Of a stretch of 64,000 bases of DNA, positions 1-8,890 are shown in pieces. Made by a program: the position numbers and the translations under genes. This stretch comes from Shimia sp039969785 (GTDB taxonomy: Bacteria > Pseudomonadota > Alphaproteobacteria > Rhodobacterales > Rhodobacteraceae), in assembly GCF_039969785.1 (NCBI RefSeq), contig NZ_JBDVNC010000022.1:62001-126000 (forward strand), given 5' to 3'. Below the pieces are notes generated by a model that saw nothing but the letters and a program-made list of their open reading frames with translations, ran no database searches and was not told the DNA's origin. Every line of letters begins with the position of its first letter. Position 1 is the first letter of the stretch.

Positions 1-1
1 T

Positions 2-373
2 GGCGCGTTTGCCACTGCCTATCTGCCCGACAATGCGGACCGTGCCGATATCATCGCGCGCCTTGCCGCGTTGCCTGAAATGCTCGAAGTGCTCAACAAG
101 GAAGAGGCCGTCACCCGGTTTGAACTGCCCGCGGACCGCATTGGTGATATCGTCATGGTTTCGACCGAGAACATGACCATTGGCACCTCTGCCGACCGCC
201 ACGATCTGGCCGCGCTCAAGGAACCGCTGCGCAGCCATGGTGGACTGACGGAACAAGAGGTGCCGTTTATCGTCAACCGGGTCATCGACCTGCCCGGCGC
301 ACCGGTCCTGCGCAATTTTGACGCCTTCTTTTACGCGGCCACCGCCGCCGCTCTGACCGAGGAACTCGCATGA
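2..373 (+). CDS. phnA: Phosphonoacetate hydrolase, C-terminal part (cut by window start)
   Basis: Only the last 123 residues are present; the gene runs in from the left. The family (alkaline phosphatase superfamily, two zinc ions) splits phosphonoacetate into acetate and phosphate, the last step of the PhnW/PbfA-PhnY-PhnA route. The visible part carries the conserved stretch ending in RSHGGLTEQEVP, whose histidine matches the final zinc ligand of PhnA, and the conserved end FIVNR. Its stop codon overlaps the phnY start (ATGA at 370-373), so the two are translationally coupled. The assignment leans on this fragment plus the neighbouring phosphonoacetaldehyde dehydrogenase; another alkaline-phosphatase-superfamily hydrolase is possible but unlikely. 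Confidence 0.8.
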   Translation, partial: GAFATAYLPDNADRADIIARLAALPEMLEVLNKEEAVTRFELPADRIGDIVMVSTENMTIGTSADRHDLAALKEPLRSHGGLTEQEVPFIVNRVIDLPGAPVLRNFDAFFYAATAAALTEELA

Positions 374-1818
374 ACGCTGCTGCCGATATCCGCCACGAAG
401 CGATGCGCATTGGTGGCGAAAAGGTCTCGACCGACGCGCGGGTCGAGGTGCTGTACCCGTATACAAACGAGGTGATCGGCACCGTGCCTGCGGGCACCGC
501 CGAACACGCCGCGCGCGCGTTTGAGATTGCCGCCAACTACACCCCAACGCTGACACGGTACGAGCGCAGCCAGATCCTGCAACGTGCCGGTGAACTGATT
601 GGGGAGCGCCGCGAATACCTTGCCAAATGGCTCACGCTGGAATTGGGCATCTGCCATCAGCATGCGATTTACGAAACCAAACGGGCACAGGATGTGTATC
701 AGTTTGCCGCCGCCGAGGCGATCAAGGATGATGGCGAGATTTTTTCGTGTGACCTGACCCACAACGGCAAGGCACGCAAGATTTTCACCATGCGCGAGCC
801 GGTCAACGCGATCAGCGCGATCACCCCGTTCAATCACCCGCTGAACATGGTCAGCCACAAGATTGCGCCATCTATCGCGACCAACAACTGTATGGTCTGC
901 AAACCAACCGAGCTGACACCTTTGACCGCTCTGACACTGGCCGACATCCTCTATGACGCTGGCCTGCCGCCAGAGATGTTTCAGGTTGTAACGGGCCTGC
1001 CGCAAGACATTGGCGACGAAATGATCACCAATGACAATATCGACATCATCACTTTTACCGGTGGCGTGCCGGTGGGCAAAATCATCGCTGACAAGGCCGG
1101 CTACAAGCGCACCGCACTGGAACTGGGCGGCAATGACCCGCTGATAATCTGCAATGACCTGACCGACGCCGATCTGGAAAAGGCCGCGACCATCGCCGTG
1201 GCCGGTGCGACGGGCAATTCGGGCCAGCGTTGTACGGCCGTCAAACGTATCCTCGTTCAGGAAAGCGTCGCGGACCGGTTTGTGCCGCTGGTGCTGGAAA
1301 AGGCCAAGGCGATCAAATTTGGCGACCCTCAGGACCCGGCCACCGAACTGGGTTGTGTGATCCACGACAAGGCGGCCGAACTGTTTGAAAACCGTGTGTT
1401 TCAGGCCGAAAAAGAAGGTGCCGAAATCCTTTATCATCCCGGCCGGCGGGGCGCGTTGTTGCCACCCATCGTAATCGACAAGGTGCCACACGAATCGGAA
1501 CTTGTGATGGAAGAAACTTTTGGTCCGATTGTGCCAATTGTGCGCGTGCCCGATGATGATACCGCCGTGATGGCAATTTCGAATTCAACCGAATTTGGCC
1601 TGTCTTCGGGTGTGTGCACCAACGACCTGAACCGCGCCATCGCCTATATCAACGGGCTGAACGTCGGCACCTGCAATATCTGGGAACAACCCGGCTATCG
1701 TATTGAAATGTCACCCTTTGGCGGCATCAAAGACAGCGGCAATGGCGTTAAGGAAGGCGTTATTGAGGCGATGAAATTCTTTACCAACGTAAAGACCTAT
1801 TCGTTGCCATGGCCCTGA
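370..1818 (+). CDS. phnY: Phosphonoacetaldehyde dehydrogenase
   Basis: A 482-residue NAD-dependent aldehyde dehydrogenase that fits PhnY, which oxidises phosphonoacetaldehyde to phosphonoacetate in the cytoplasm. The catalytic cysteine is Cys288 in NSGQRCTA and the general base is Glu251 in LELGGNDP. The N-terminal segment with VLYPYTNEVIGTVPAG is typical of this subfamily. It overlaps phnA by four bases and the next gene by ten bases, so all three genes appear to be one operon feeding phosphonoacetate to PhnA. By sequence alone it could be another aldehyde dehydrogenase; the phnA neighbour makes the PhnY call strong. Confidence 0.88.
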   Translation: MNAAADIRHEAMRIGGEKVSTDARVEVLYPYTNEVIGTVPAGTAEHAARAFEIAANYTPTLTRYERSQILQRAGELIGERREYLAKWLTLELGICHQHAIYETKRAQDVYQFAAAEAIKDDGEIFSCDLTHNGKARKIFTMREPVNAISAITPFNHPLNMVSHKIAPSIATNNCMVCKPTELTPLTALTLADILYDAGLPPEMFQVVTGLPQDIGDEMITNDNIDIITFTGGVPVGKIIADKAGYKRTALELGGNDPLIICNDLTDADLEKAATIAVAGATGNSGQRCTAVKRILVQESVADRFVPLVLEKAKAIKFGDPQDPATELGCVIHDKAAELFENRVFQAEKEGAEILYHPGRRGALLPPIVIDKVPHESELVMEETFGPIVPIVRVPDDDTAVMAISNSTEFGLSSGVCTNDLNRAIAYINGLNVGTCNIWEQPGYRIEMSPFGGIKDSGNGVKEGVIEAMKFFTNVKTYSLPWP

Positions 1819-3161
1819 TCCAGCATACCGAGGGAGAGGATAATACCTCGCCCGCGCGCGCTGAATGGTCCGCGAAAGAGGCGCACAGGCCCACCCGCGA
1901 CCTGCTGCAACGTGACTCGGATGCGTTTATCCATCAGGCATTGTCCAGCCCTTGCGTGGCGACCATCGCCAAGGCCGAAGGCATCTGGATCGAAGACACC
2001 GCCGGGCGCCGCTACATGGATTTTCATGGCAATTCGGTGCACCATATTGGCTACGGCCACCCCCGACTTGTTGCCGCGATCAAAGATCAGCTGGACACCC
2101 TGCCCTTTGCCCCGCGCCGCTTTACCAATGACGTGTCTGTCGAACTGGCCGAAAAGCTCGCGCAGATTGCGCCGGGCGACCTCAACAAGGTGCTGTTCAC
2201 GACCGGCGGATCAGATGCCAACGAAGTCGCGCTGAAAATTGCCCGCGCCGCGACAGGCCGCTTCAAAACCCTCAGCTTTTGGGACGCGTTTCATGGTGCC
2301 GGTTTTGGCGCAGCGTCCGTGGGCGGCGAAGCCACATTTCGCAGCCACATCGCCGGACCGCTTTTGCCCGGAACCGAACATGTCGCGCCGTTCAATTGCT
2401 ATCGCTGTGCTTATGGGCATGCAAGCCCGGACAATTGCGCGCTGGCATGCGCCAATATGGTCGATTACGTGCTGGCGAAAGAGGGCGACGTGGCCGCTGT
2501 GATTGCCGAACCAATGCGCGCCGTGCCTGTGGTGCCGCCCCCCGGTTTCTGGAAAGCCGTGCGCGCCGCCTGTAGCCGGCATGGTGCCTTGCTGATCATG
2601 GATGAAATTCCCACCGGGCTGGGCAAGACCGGCGAAATGTTTGCCTTTGAACATGACGACATCGTGCCTGACATTGTGACTGTCGGAAAATCGCTGGGCG
2701 GGGGCATCCTACCGATCGCTGCCGTGATCGCGCGCGCGGCACTTGATGTGGTCGGCGATTTTGCCATTGGCCACTATACGCACGAGAAAAACCCGGTCAC
2801 GGCCCGCGCTGCTTTGACAACTTTGCAGATTATCGAAGACGAAGACCTGATCGCCCGCGCGAAATCACTGGGCGCGCACGCGCTTGATGTCCTGCAGGAT
2901 CGCATCGGCACGCACCCCAACGTTGGCGACATCCGAGGTCGCGGGCTGATGTTTGGCGTTGAACTTGTGCAAAACCACGAAACCCGCGCGCCGGCCCCTG
3001 ATCTGGCGGAACGGGTTTATTACGCCTGCCTTGACGCGGGTCTCAGCTTCAAAATCAGCGCCACAAACGTGTTGACCCTGTCGCCACCGCTCACGATTTC
3101 CCGGTCTGATCTTGACCGCGCACTGGGCATTGTCGCTGATACAATTGACACCCTGAATTGA
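1809..3161 (+). CDS. pbfA: Class III aminotransferase-fold PLP enzyme, PbfA-like (1-hydroxy-2-aminoethylphosphonate ammonia-lyase)
   Basis: A 450-residue fold-type I PLP enzyme of the class III aminotransferase family. The Schiff-base lysine is Lys294 in TVGKSLGGG, preceded by the PLP-ring aspartate in LLIMDEIPTGLG. In phosphonate clusters this family includes PbfA, which removes ammonia from (R)-1-hydroxy-2-aminoethylphosphonate to give phosphonoacetaldehyde, the PhnY substrate. The GHYTHEKNPVTARAAL stretch and the position directly behind phnA-phnY favour that role. The usual 2-AEP transaminase PhnW belongs to a different (class V) family and is not seen here. The alternative is a true class III transaminase acting on 2-aminoethylphosphonate. 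The family is certain, the substrate inferred. Confidence 0.68.
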   Translation: MALIQHTEGEDNTSPARAEWSAKEAHRPTRDLLQRDSDAFIHQALSSPCVATIAKAEGIWIEDTAGRRYMDFHGNSVHHIGYGHPRLVAAIKDQLDTLPFAPRRFTNDVSVELAEKLAQIAPGDLNKVLFTTGGSDANEVALKIARAATGRFKTLSFWDAFHGAGFGAASVGGEATFRSHIAGPLLPGTEHVAPFNCYRCAYGHASPDNCALACANMVDYVLAKEGDVAAVIAEPMRAVPVVPPPGFWKAVRAACSRHGALLIMDEIPTGLGKTGEMFAFEHDDIVPDIVTVGKSLGGGILPIAAVIARAALDVVGDFAIGHYTHEKNPVTARAALTTLQIIEDEDLIARAKSLGAHALDVLQDRIGTHPNVGDIRGRGLMFGVELVQNHETRAPAPDLAERVYYACLDAGLSFKISATNVLTLSPPLTISRSDLDRALGIVADTIDTLN

Positions 3162-3323
3162 GTACCTCTGGCAGTTCACCGTTAACTATGCGCGCTTCAG
3201 AATCCGACACCGATGTCATACCGACGTAAAACCGACGGCTTGCCGAGGCTGGAAATGCCTCTTTATTCAACCTGTTAACCTTTATTTTGCAACGTTCGCT
3301 GACTGCCACATCCTGACAGGCGA

Positions 3324-3346
3324 CGCAAATTTGCGCATCTGCGCAA
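3324..3346. promoter_or_regulatory. Two overlapping palindromes upstream of the DeoR regulator
   Basis: CGCAAATTTGCG (3324-3335) is a perfect 12-base palindrome. It overlaps TTGCGCA-TC-TGCGCAA (3331-3346), a perfect 7-base inverted repeat with a 2-base gap. They lie 75-97 bases ahead of the DeoR-family start codon. This is the expected place for an autoregulatory operator; the link to this regulator is inference. Confidence 0.5.
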
Positions 3347-3420
3347 TTATTCACACATAACCAGATCATCGCATGGACATTGATTCCGCTACCCGCATAG
3401 ACTGCGCGCAGGAGGCGCCC

Positions 3421-4203
3421 ATGTCAGACACAACGGAAATCCACGCGACCCATCGAGAGGTCGAGCTTTTGGAAACCTTGCGGGCGCAGGGCGGATCGGC
3501 GCGCACAGCAAAGCTGGCCGAAACGCTGAGTGTCAGCGAAGAAACCGTGCGCCGGACCGTCAAAGCGCTGGCCAAATCCGGCCTTGTGGAACGTGTGCAC
3601 GGCGGCGTCTACCTGTCCAATTCCGAAGCGCTGAGCCCGGTGGGCATGCGTCTTGGTACCCGTACACAGGAAAAGCTGAGCATCGCACGCGAAGTGGCCA
3701 AGCTGATCCCAAGCGGATCATCTGTGTTTCTCGATGTCGGCTCGACCACGGCCTTTGTGGCCGAGGCGCTGGCCAACCACAAAGACCTGACAGTGATCAC
3801 CAATGGCTTGCATGCCGCCCACGCTTTGGCGGGTCAGAACGGCAACCGGGTGTTTCTCGCCGGGGGCGAATTGATGACCGTCGAAGGCGGCGCATTTGGT
3901 CAGGAAACCATCAAATTCGTCGAGCGCTTTAGTATCGATACAGCGGTCTTTTCAATCGACGGCGTCGACCCTGATGCTGGCTTCCTGCTAACCGCCCCGT
4001 CCGAGGCGGATCTGGCACGTGCCGTGGCAGCCCGGGCCCAGCGTACTATCGTGGGATGCGACAACGCCAAATTTGGCAAACGCGCGCCCATTGTGGCGTT
4101 TCCACATGACGATGTTGACCTCGTGGTCACGGATCAGGAGCTTAAGCCCGCTTTCCGTAAGCAATTGGAAATGTGGGAAATAGAGACCATTTTGACAAAG
4201 TGA
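3421..4203 (+). CDS. DeoR/GlpR-family transcriptional repressor
   Basis: A 260-residue regulator with an N-terminal DeoR winged helix (about residues 8-63, with SVSEETVRRTVKALAKSGLVER as recognition region) and a C-terminal DeoRC sugar-phosphate-isomerase-like sensor domain containing DVGSTTAFVAEAL and ITNGLHAA. The ATG at 3421 is chosen because AGGAGG lies seven bases ahead and the helix-turn-helix then starts at the usual distance; an in-frame ATG at 3373 has no such site. It sits between the phosphonate operon and a convergent hydrolase gene, its stop abutting that gene's stop. Control of phosphonate genes, sensed through a phosphorylated intermediate, is a reasonable guess. Members of this family bind phosphorylated metabolites. 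Confidence 0.85.
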   Translation: MSDTTEIHATHREVELLETLRAQGGSARTAKLAETLSVSEETVRRTVKALAKSGLVERVHGGVYLSNSEALSPVGMRLGTRTQEKLSIAREVAKLIPSGSSVFLDVGSTTAFVAEALANHKDLTVITNGLHAAHALAGQNGNRVFLAGGELMTVEGGAFGQETIKFVERFSIDTAVFSIDGVDPDAGFLLTAPSEADLARAVAARAQRTIVGCDNAKFGKRAPIVAFPHDDVDLVVTDQELKPAFRKQLEMWEIETILTK

Positions 4204-5748
4204 TCACTGGCTTTTCTGGTGCCTGCGCTGATGAATTGGACCCTTTTTGGTGATCTGATCCAGCGACAGGGTATGATCCATATTGCGCATCCGGTGCGCC
4301 AGCATTTGTCGGGTTAAACGCAGCTGATCGGCGCCATATTCCGGGCGTCCCGCAACGTTTTCAAACTCGCCTTTTGCGTCATGGTCAAACAAGATCGGCG
4401 GCAGATCACAGGCAAATTCGATCAGCGAAAACTGTCCATCCCGCAATATGCCCAAACAGGACTCGCTAACATCTGTGCCCAGCGCCTCTTGCCAGGCTGT
4501 CGCCCCCTGAACGTCGCCAAAATCAAACTCCGAGAACGTATATTTGCGCCAGTCCTGAGGAGCCTCTCCGGTCAGCAAAGGCAGCAATGATCGCCCATCA
4601 ACCGAGTTCGGAATGTCCTGTCCGATCCAGTCCAGAATCGTCGGCATCACGTCAATAGATTCAGTCGGAACGCTCACTTGTGTCCCTGCCCGTTCCACAT
4701 TCCCCGGCAGCCGCATGATCAGCGGAATATGATACGCCGCGTCAAAGACCGACATCTTACCCCACGCATGATGATCGCCCAGCAATTCGCCGTGGTCTGA
4801 CGTGACAATCAAAAGGGTCGATTCGTACTGCCCGCTGTCCTTGAGGTAGTCCACGACACGCCCGATGTGGTGATCCACTTCGGTGGCCAACCCCAGATAA
4901 ACCGCCCGCGCGGCTTGCGTCGTGACGTCATTCACCTCAAACCCCGGAAAGCCCAGAAACGCCCGCCCCGGTGTTTCCCTGAGCTGTGCCGGACCCATAA
5001 ACGGATGCAATTCCGCTGCCTCCCGGGCCGTGTCACAGCGGGTCGGCATTGGCAGATTATCCGGGCTATACATCCGGTTATAAGGTTCCGGCGCGATCAG
5101 GGGCCAGTGTGGGCGAATATAGGTCAGATGCGCAAACCAGCTTTCGGTCTGGTAACCCGGAATGGTTTCCAGGAACCGATCTGTCAGAAACGCCGTGTCG
5201 CTGTCTTCCGCTTTGAAAAAGGTTGGATCTCCGATTTCTGCGGGTCGGTCGGGCGGGCTGACCGGCTTGTATACGTTTTCGTACCCGTCAAACTGATACC
5301 CTTGGCGGGTCAGATGCGCGCGCCAAGGAAATGACATTTCCATGCGCATTTCCAGCATCTCGTGAAATCCGGCCATCGGATATTCATAGGTCTGCACGGC
5401 GGGATCATTGGCGTCATGCACACGCGGGTCGGCGGCTGTGTCGGTGTAGCCGAACAACATCGGCAGGTATCCGGTTTTGCGCAGCTCGGTGGCAATATTG
5501 GGCGTGTCGTGGCGCAGCGGGGTTCCATTGCGCACAGAGCGGTGGTTCATCGCATACTGCCCGGTCAGCAACGATACCCGGGCCGGGCCACAAGGGCTGG
5601 TCACAGTGTAATGCCCTTCAAAGCTGACCGCGTCCTGCATCAGGGCCCGCATGTTGGGCAGATCCACATGATCCGCCAACGCACCAGCAATGCAATCCGC
5701 CCGCAACTGGTCGATGGTGATGAACAGGACGTTTTTCTGATGGCTCAT
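4204..5748 (-). CDS. Sulfatase-family hydrolase resembling phosphonate monoester hydrolase
   Basis: A 514-residue alkaline phosphatase superfamily protein. Cys53 sits in PCGPAR, the C-x-P-x-R signature that is oxidised to formylglycine; Asp13 (ITIDQLRAD) and the later TSDHGELLGDHH supply metal ligands. Length and the run SLLTGQYAMNHRSVRNG closely recall rhizobial phosphonate monoester hydrolase (PMH, 514 residues), which cleaves phosphonate monoesters and also phosphodiesters and sulfate esters. No signal peptide is seen, so it is probably cytoplasmic. AGAGGA precedes the ATG by eight bases. The gene converges on the DeoR gene with no gap. A true sulfatase or choline-sulfatase-like role cannot be excluded, but the phosphonate genes next door favour PMH. 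Confidence 0.72.
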   Translation of the reverse strand: MSHQKNVLFITIDQLRADCIAGALADHVDLPNMRALMQDAVSFEGHYTVTSPCGPARVSLLTGQYAMNHRSVRNGTPLRHDTPNIATELRKTGYLPMLFGYTDTAADPRVHDANDPAVQTYEYPMAGFHEMLEMRMEMSFPWRAHLTRQGYQFDGYENVYKPVSPPDRPAEIGDPTFFKAEDSDTAFLTDRFLETIPGYQTESWFAHLTYIRPHWPLIAPEPYNRMYSPDNLPMPTRCDTAREAAELHPFMGPAQLRETPGRAFLGFPGFEVNDVTTQAARAVYLGLATEVDHHIGRVVDYLKDSGQYESTLLIVTSDHGELLGDHHAWGKMSVFDAAYHIPLIMRLPGNVERAGTQVSVPTESIDVMPTILDWIGQDIPNSVDGRSLLPLLTGEAPQDWRKYTFSEFDFGDVQGATAWQEALGTDVSESCLGILRDGQFSLIEFACDLPPILFDHDAKGEFENVAGRPEYGADQLRLTRQMLAHRMRNMDHTLSLDQITKKGPIHQRRHQKSQ

Positions 5749-6040
5749 TCCGCGATTCCTCTGCGCTCAGAACAAAGTCTTAGGAAAGCCACCTGGAGCG
5801 GTCCACCCAAATCAGACCTGGTACGAATGATTTTGCCCGAAACCTGATCACCGCGCCAGTTTGTTTGTGTGTTTTTGTGGATATTTTGCAAGTTTATCGC
5901 AAATTTTCACTCACACCCCACCATTTTCCCATGAAATTTGATATGCCCACTTGCGCCTGCCCCAACTGCTTGATGATATGGCGCTCAAAATCAGCCGCCT
6001 GCAAACAGCTGCGCGGCAATCATTTCAGGGAGAGTGCACA

Positions 6041-7402
6041 ATGACCACGGAGCTGAATTTCGAGGCGCTGAAAGCACAGGTCGCCGACGGCACCATAGAT
6101 ACGGTTCTGGTGTGTTTGGTCGATATGCAGGGACGCCTGATGGGCAAACGGTTTCACGCGGGCCATTTCGTTGCCGGCGCGTGGGAAGAGACCCATTGCT
6201 GCAACTATCTGCTGGCCACCGATCTGGAGATGGGCACGCCGGATGGCTATGCCTCAACCAGTTGGGAGGGCGGCTATGGCGACTATGTTATGAAGCCCGA
6301 TCTGACGACCCTGCGTCCGATCCCATGGCTGGACGGAACCGCAATGGTTCTGTGTGATGTTCTGGACCACCACACCCACGCCGAAGTGCCCCACTCGCCG
6401 CGCGCAATCCTGAAAAAACAGGTGCAGCGCCTGACCGAAATGGGGTTTGACGCGATGACGGCAACCGAACTGGAATTCTTCCTGTTCGAGAAAAGCTTTG
6501 ATGACATCCGGAAGGACAAATGGCGCGATCTGGAACCGATTTCAGGCTATAATGAAGACTATCACATCCTGCAAACCACCAAGGAAGAGCACGTGATGCG
6601 CCCCTTGCGCAATCACCTTTGGGATGCCGGGCTGCCGATCGAAAACACCAAGGGCGAAGCGGAAGCCGGGCAGGAAGAGCTGAACATCAAATACGCGCCT
6701 GCTATGGATACGGCTGAGTTTCACACCATCGCCAAACACGCGACCAAGGAGATTGCCTGGCAACATGGGCATGCGGTGACGTTTCTGCCAAAATGGCATC
6801 ACGACAAGGTTGGCAGCTCCAGCCACGTGCACCAATCGCTGTGGAAAGACGGGAAACCCGTATTTTACGATGAAAACGACCCGCTGGGCATGTCCGACCT
6901 GATGAAATGTTACATGGCCGGTCTGCTCAAATACGCGCCGGATTACACGTATTTCATGGCGCCCTATATCAACAGCTACAAGCGGTTCATGAAGGGCACT
7001 TTTGCCCCAACCCGGATCATCTGGTCGGTCGACAATCGCACGGCCGGTTATCGGTTGTGTGGCGAGGGCACCAAGTCTGTGCGGGTGGAATGCCGCATTC
7101 CCGGGTCAGACATGAACCCATATCTGGCCATTGCGGGCATGTTGGCGGCTGGTATTGCCGGGATCGAGGAAAAGCTTGACCTGCAACCCCCGTCAACCGG
7201 GGATGTCTATCAGGGCGATACCGGCATGATCCCGGGCAGCCTGCGCGCCGCGCGGGATGCGCTGCACGGCTCGACCATGCTGCGCGCCGCGATGGGGGAC
7301 GATGTGGTTGACCACTATACCCGCGCCGCCGAGGTCGAAATCGAGGAATTCGAGCGGGTTGTGACCGACTGGGAAATTGCGCGCGGTTTTGAACGCGCCT
7401 AG
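6041..7402 (+). CDS. Glutamine synthetase-like gamma-glutamyl amine ligase
   Basis: A 453-residue protein of the glutamine synthetase catalytic family, of the kind that joins glutamate to an amine instead of ammonia (compare PuuA, IpuC, GmaS). The glutamate-rich metal site (TATELEFFLF, KGEAEAGQEELN), the SSSHVHQSLW loop and PTRIIWSVDNRTAGYR are all present, so it should be active. The ATG at 6041 is chosen because GGGAGAG lies seven bases upstream; an open frame back to 5951 has no good site. An aldehyde and an alcohol dehydrogenase follow on the same strand, which suggests a pathway that protects an amine as its glutamyl amide before oxidation. The substrate is unknown. Confidence 0.75.
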   Translation: MTTELNFEALKAQVADGTIDTVLVCLVDMQGRLMGKRFHAGHFVAGAWEETHCCNYLLATDLEMGTPDGYASTSWEGGYGDYVMKPDLTTLRPIPWLDGTAMVLCDVLDHHTHAEVPHSPRAILKKQVQRLTEMGFDAMTATELEFFLFEKSFDDIRKDKWRDLEPISGYNEDYHILQTTKEEHVMRPLRNHLWDAGLPIENTKGEAEAGQEELNIKYAPAMDTAEFHTIAKHATKEIAWQHGHAVTFLPKWHHDKVGSSSHVHQSLWKDGKPVFYDENDPLGMSDLMKCYMAGLLKYAPDYTYFMAPYINSYKRFMKGTFAPTRIIWSVDNRTAGYRLCGEGTKSVRVECRIPGSDMNPYLAIAGMLAAGIAGIEEKLDLQPPSTGDVYQGDTGMIPGSLRAARDALHGSTMLRAAMGDDVVDHYTRAAEVEIEEFERVVTDWEIARGFERA

Positions 7403-7507
7403 GCGTTTTGACACGATAGGGCAACGAATGCTTCACGCGCGCGGCTTGAGTATTTTTGGCAAAATGAAGACTGCTTAAGAGAGCAGAAAAAAGTTGGGAG
7501 TATGGCC

Positions 7508-8890
7508 ATGGGCCAGACATTGAAATGTGTTTCACCAATCGACGGCACGGTTTATGCCGAACGTGAAACGATGGATCGCGATGCCGTCGCAGCCCTTGCC
7601 GCGCGCATGAGACAGGCCCAGTCGGGCTGGGCGGCGCGCCCTTTGCAAGAGCGGGTCGATCTGGTGATGGCAGGGGTTGCCGCCATTGGTGCCATGAACG
7701 ACGAGATTGTGCCTGAGCTGGCGCATATGATGGGACGTCCCGTGCGCTATGGCGGTGAATTTGGCGGCTTTGAAGAGCGCGCCAGCCATATGGCAGACAT
7801 CGCCTCAGAGGCGCTGGCCGATATCCAGGTGGGCGAAGATGACAGCTTTAAGCGCGCCATCAAGCGTGTGCCACACGGGTTGGTTTTTGTCGTCGCGCCG
7901 TGGAACTATCCTTATATGACGGCGATCAACACCGTGGCGCCCGCGCTGATCGCGGGCAATGCGGTGATGCTGAAACACGCCACTCAGACATTGTTGGTGG
8001 GCGAGCGTATGGCAGCGGCATTTCATGCGGCCGGCGTCCCCGAAGGCGTGTTTCAGAATGCGTTTCTGGATCACGACACCACCAGCGCATTGATTGCGGA
8101 AAACACGTTTGATTTCATCAACTTCACCGGATCTGTCGGCGGCGGGCAAGCCATGGAGCGCGCAGCGGCAGGCACATTCACAGGGCTTGGACTTGAACTG
8201 GGCGGCAAAGACCCGGGTTATGTCATGGAAGATGCCGATCTGGACGCGGCCGTGGACACGCTGATTGACGGCGCGATGTTTAACTCGGGCCAGTGTTGTT
8301 GCGGCATTGAGCGCATTTACGTGCATGAGAGCCTGTTTGACGCCTTTGTCGACAAGGCGGTGACGATTGTCAGAGGCTACAAGCTGGGCAATCCGCTGGA
8401 CAGCGAGACCACGCTTGGCCCAATGGCCAATGTGCGTTTTGCCGACCTTGTGCGCGCCCAGATTTCCGAGGCTGTCGCACAGGGCGCAACCGCACATATC
8501 GACACGTTTGTTGAAGACGATGGCGGGGCCTATATCAGCCCGCAGATTCTGAGCAATGTGACCCACGACATGCGTGTGATGCGCGAAGAGTCGTTTGGGC
8601 CAGTGGTCGGCATCATGAAAGTGTCGGGTGATGAAGAGGCAATCGCTTTGATGAACGACAGTAACTTTGGCCTGACGGCCAGCCTGTGGACCCGGGATAT
8701 CGACCGGGCCGTTCGGGTTGGCGACCAGATCGAAACCGGCACTGTGTTCATGAACCGTGCAGACTATCTTGATCCGGGGCTGTGCTGGACAGGGTGCAAA
8801 AATACCGGGCGCGGTGGGGGCTTGTCTGTGATCGGGTATCACAACCTCACGCGTCCCAAATCCTATCATTTGAAGAAGGTCACAAGCTGA
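7508..8890 (+). CDS. Aldehyde dehydrogenase of the gamma-glutamyl amine cluster
   Basis: A 460-residue NAD(P)-dependent aldehyde dehydrogenase. The catalytic cysteine is Cys264 in FNSGQCCCGIER, with the glutamate in LELGGKDP and the Rossmann segment VAPWNYPYMTAINT. The ATG at 7508 is preferred over the one at 7502 because GGGAG ends at 7500, only one base from the first. The stop codon overlaps the start of the iron alcohol dehydrogenase (TGATG), so the two are coupled. It would oxidise the aldehyde made by that partner, possibly as a gamma-glutamyl-amino-aldehyde. This is a general family and the substrate is inferred only from the neighbours. Confidence 0.85.
   Translation: MGQTLKCVSPIDGTVYAERETMDRDAVAALAARMRQAQSGWAARPLQERVDLVMAGVAAIGAMNDEIVPELAHMMGRPVRYGGEFGGFEERASHMADIASEALADIQVGEDDSFKRAIKRVPHGLVFVVAPWNYPYMTAINTVAPALIAGNAVMLKHATQTLLVGERMAAAFHAAGVPEGVFQNAFLDHDTTSALIAENTFDFINFTGSVGGGQAMERAAAGTFTGLGLELGGKDPGYVMEDADLDAAVDTLIDGAMFNSGQCCCGIERIYVHESLFDAFVDKAVTIVRGYKLGNPLDSETTLGPMANVRFADLVRAQISEAVAQGATAHIDTFVEDDGGAYISPQILSNVTHDMRVMREESFGPVVGIMKVSGDEEAIALMNDSNFGLTASLWTRDIDRAVRVGDQIETGTVFMNRADYLDPGLCWTGCKNTGRGGGLSVIGYHNLTRPKSYHLKKVTS

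Noticed and set aside
331..1491. Long antisense open frame opposite phnY
   Set aside because: It is complementary to a clear aldehyde dehydrogenase in GC-rich DNA and has no recognisable domain or ribosome site.
3373..3420. Earlier ATG for the DeoR regulator
   Set aside because: No ribosome site, whereas AGGAGG precedes the ATG at 3421.
5951..6040. Extended N-terminus for the GS-like ligase
   Set aside because: The ATG at 6041 has a proper ribosome site and matches the usual family start; the 30 extra codons look non-coding.
7470..7500. CTGCT-N6-AGCAG hairpin beside an A-run as a terminator
   Set aside because: It would act on the minus strand, where no gene ends; the stem is only five bases.
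7805..8869. Antisense open frame opposite the aldehyde dehydrogenase
   Set aside because: Shadow of a well-supported gene; composition follows third-codon-position GC bias.
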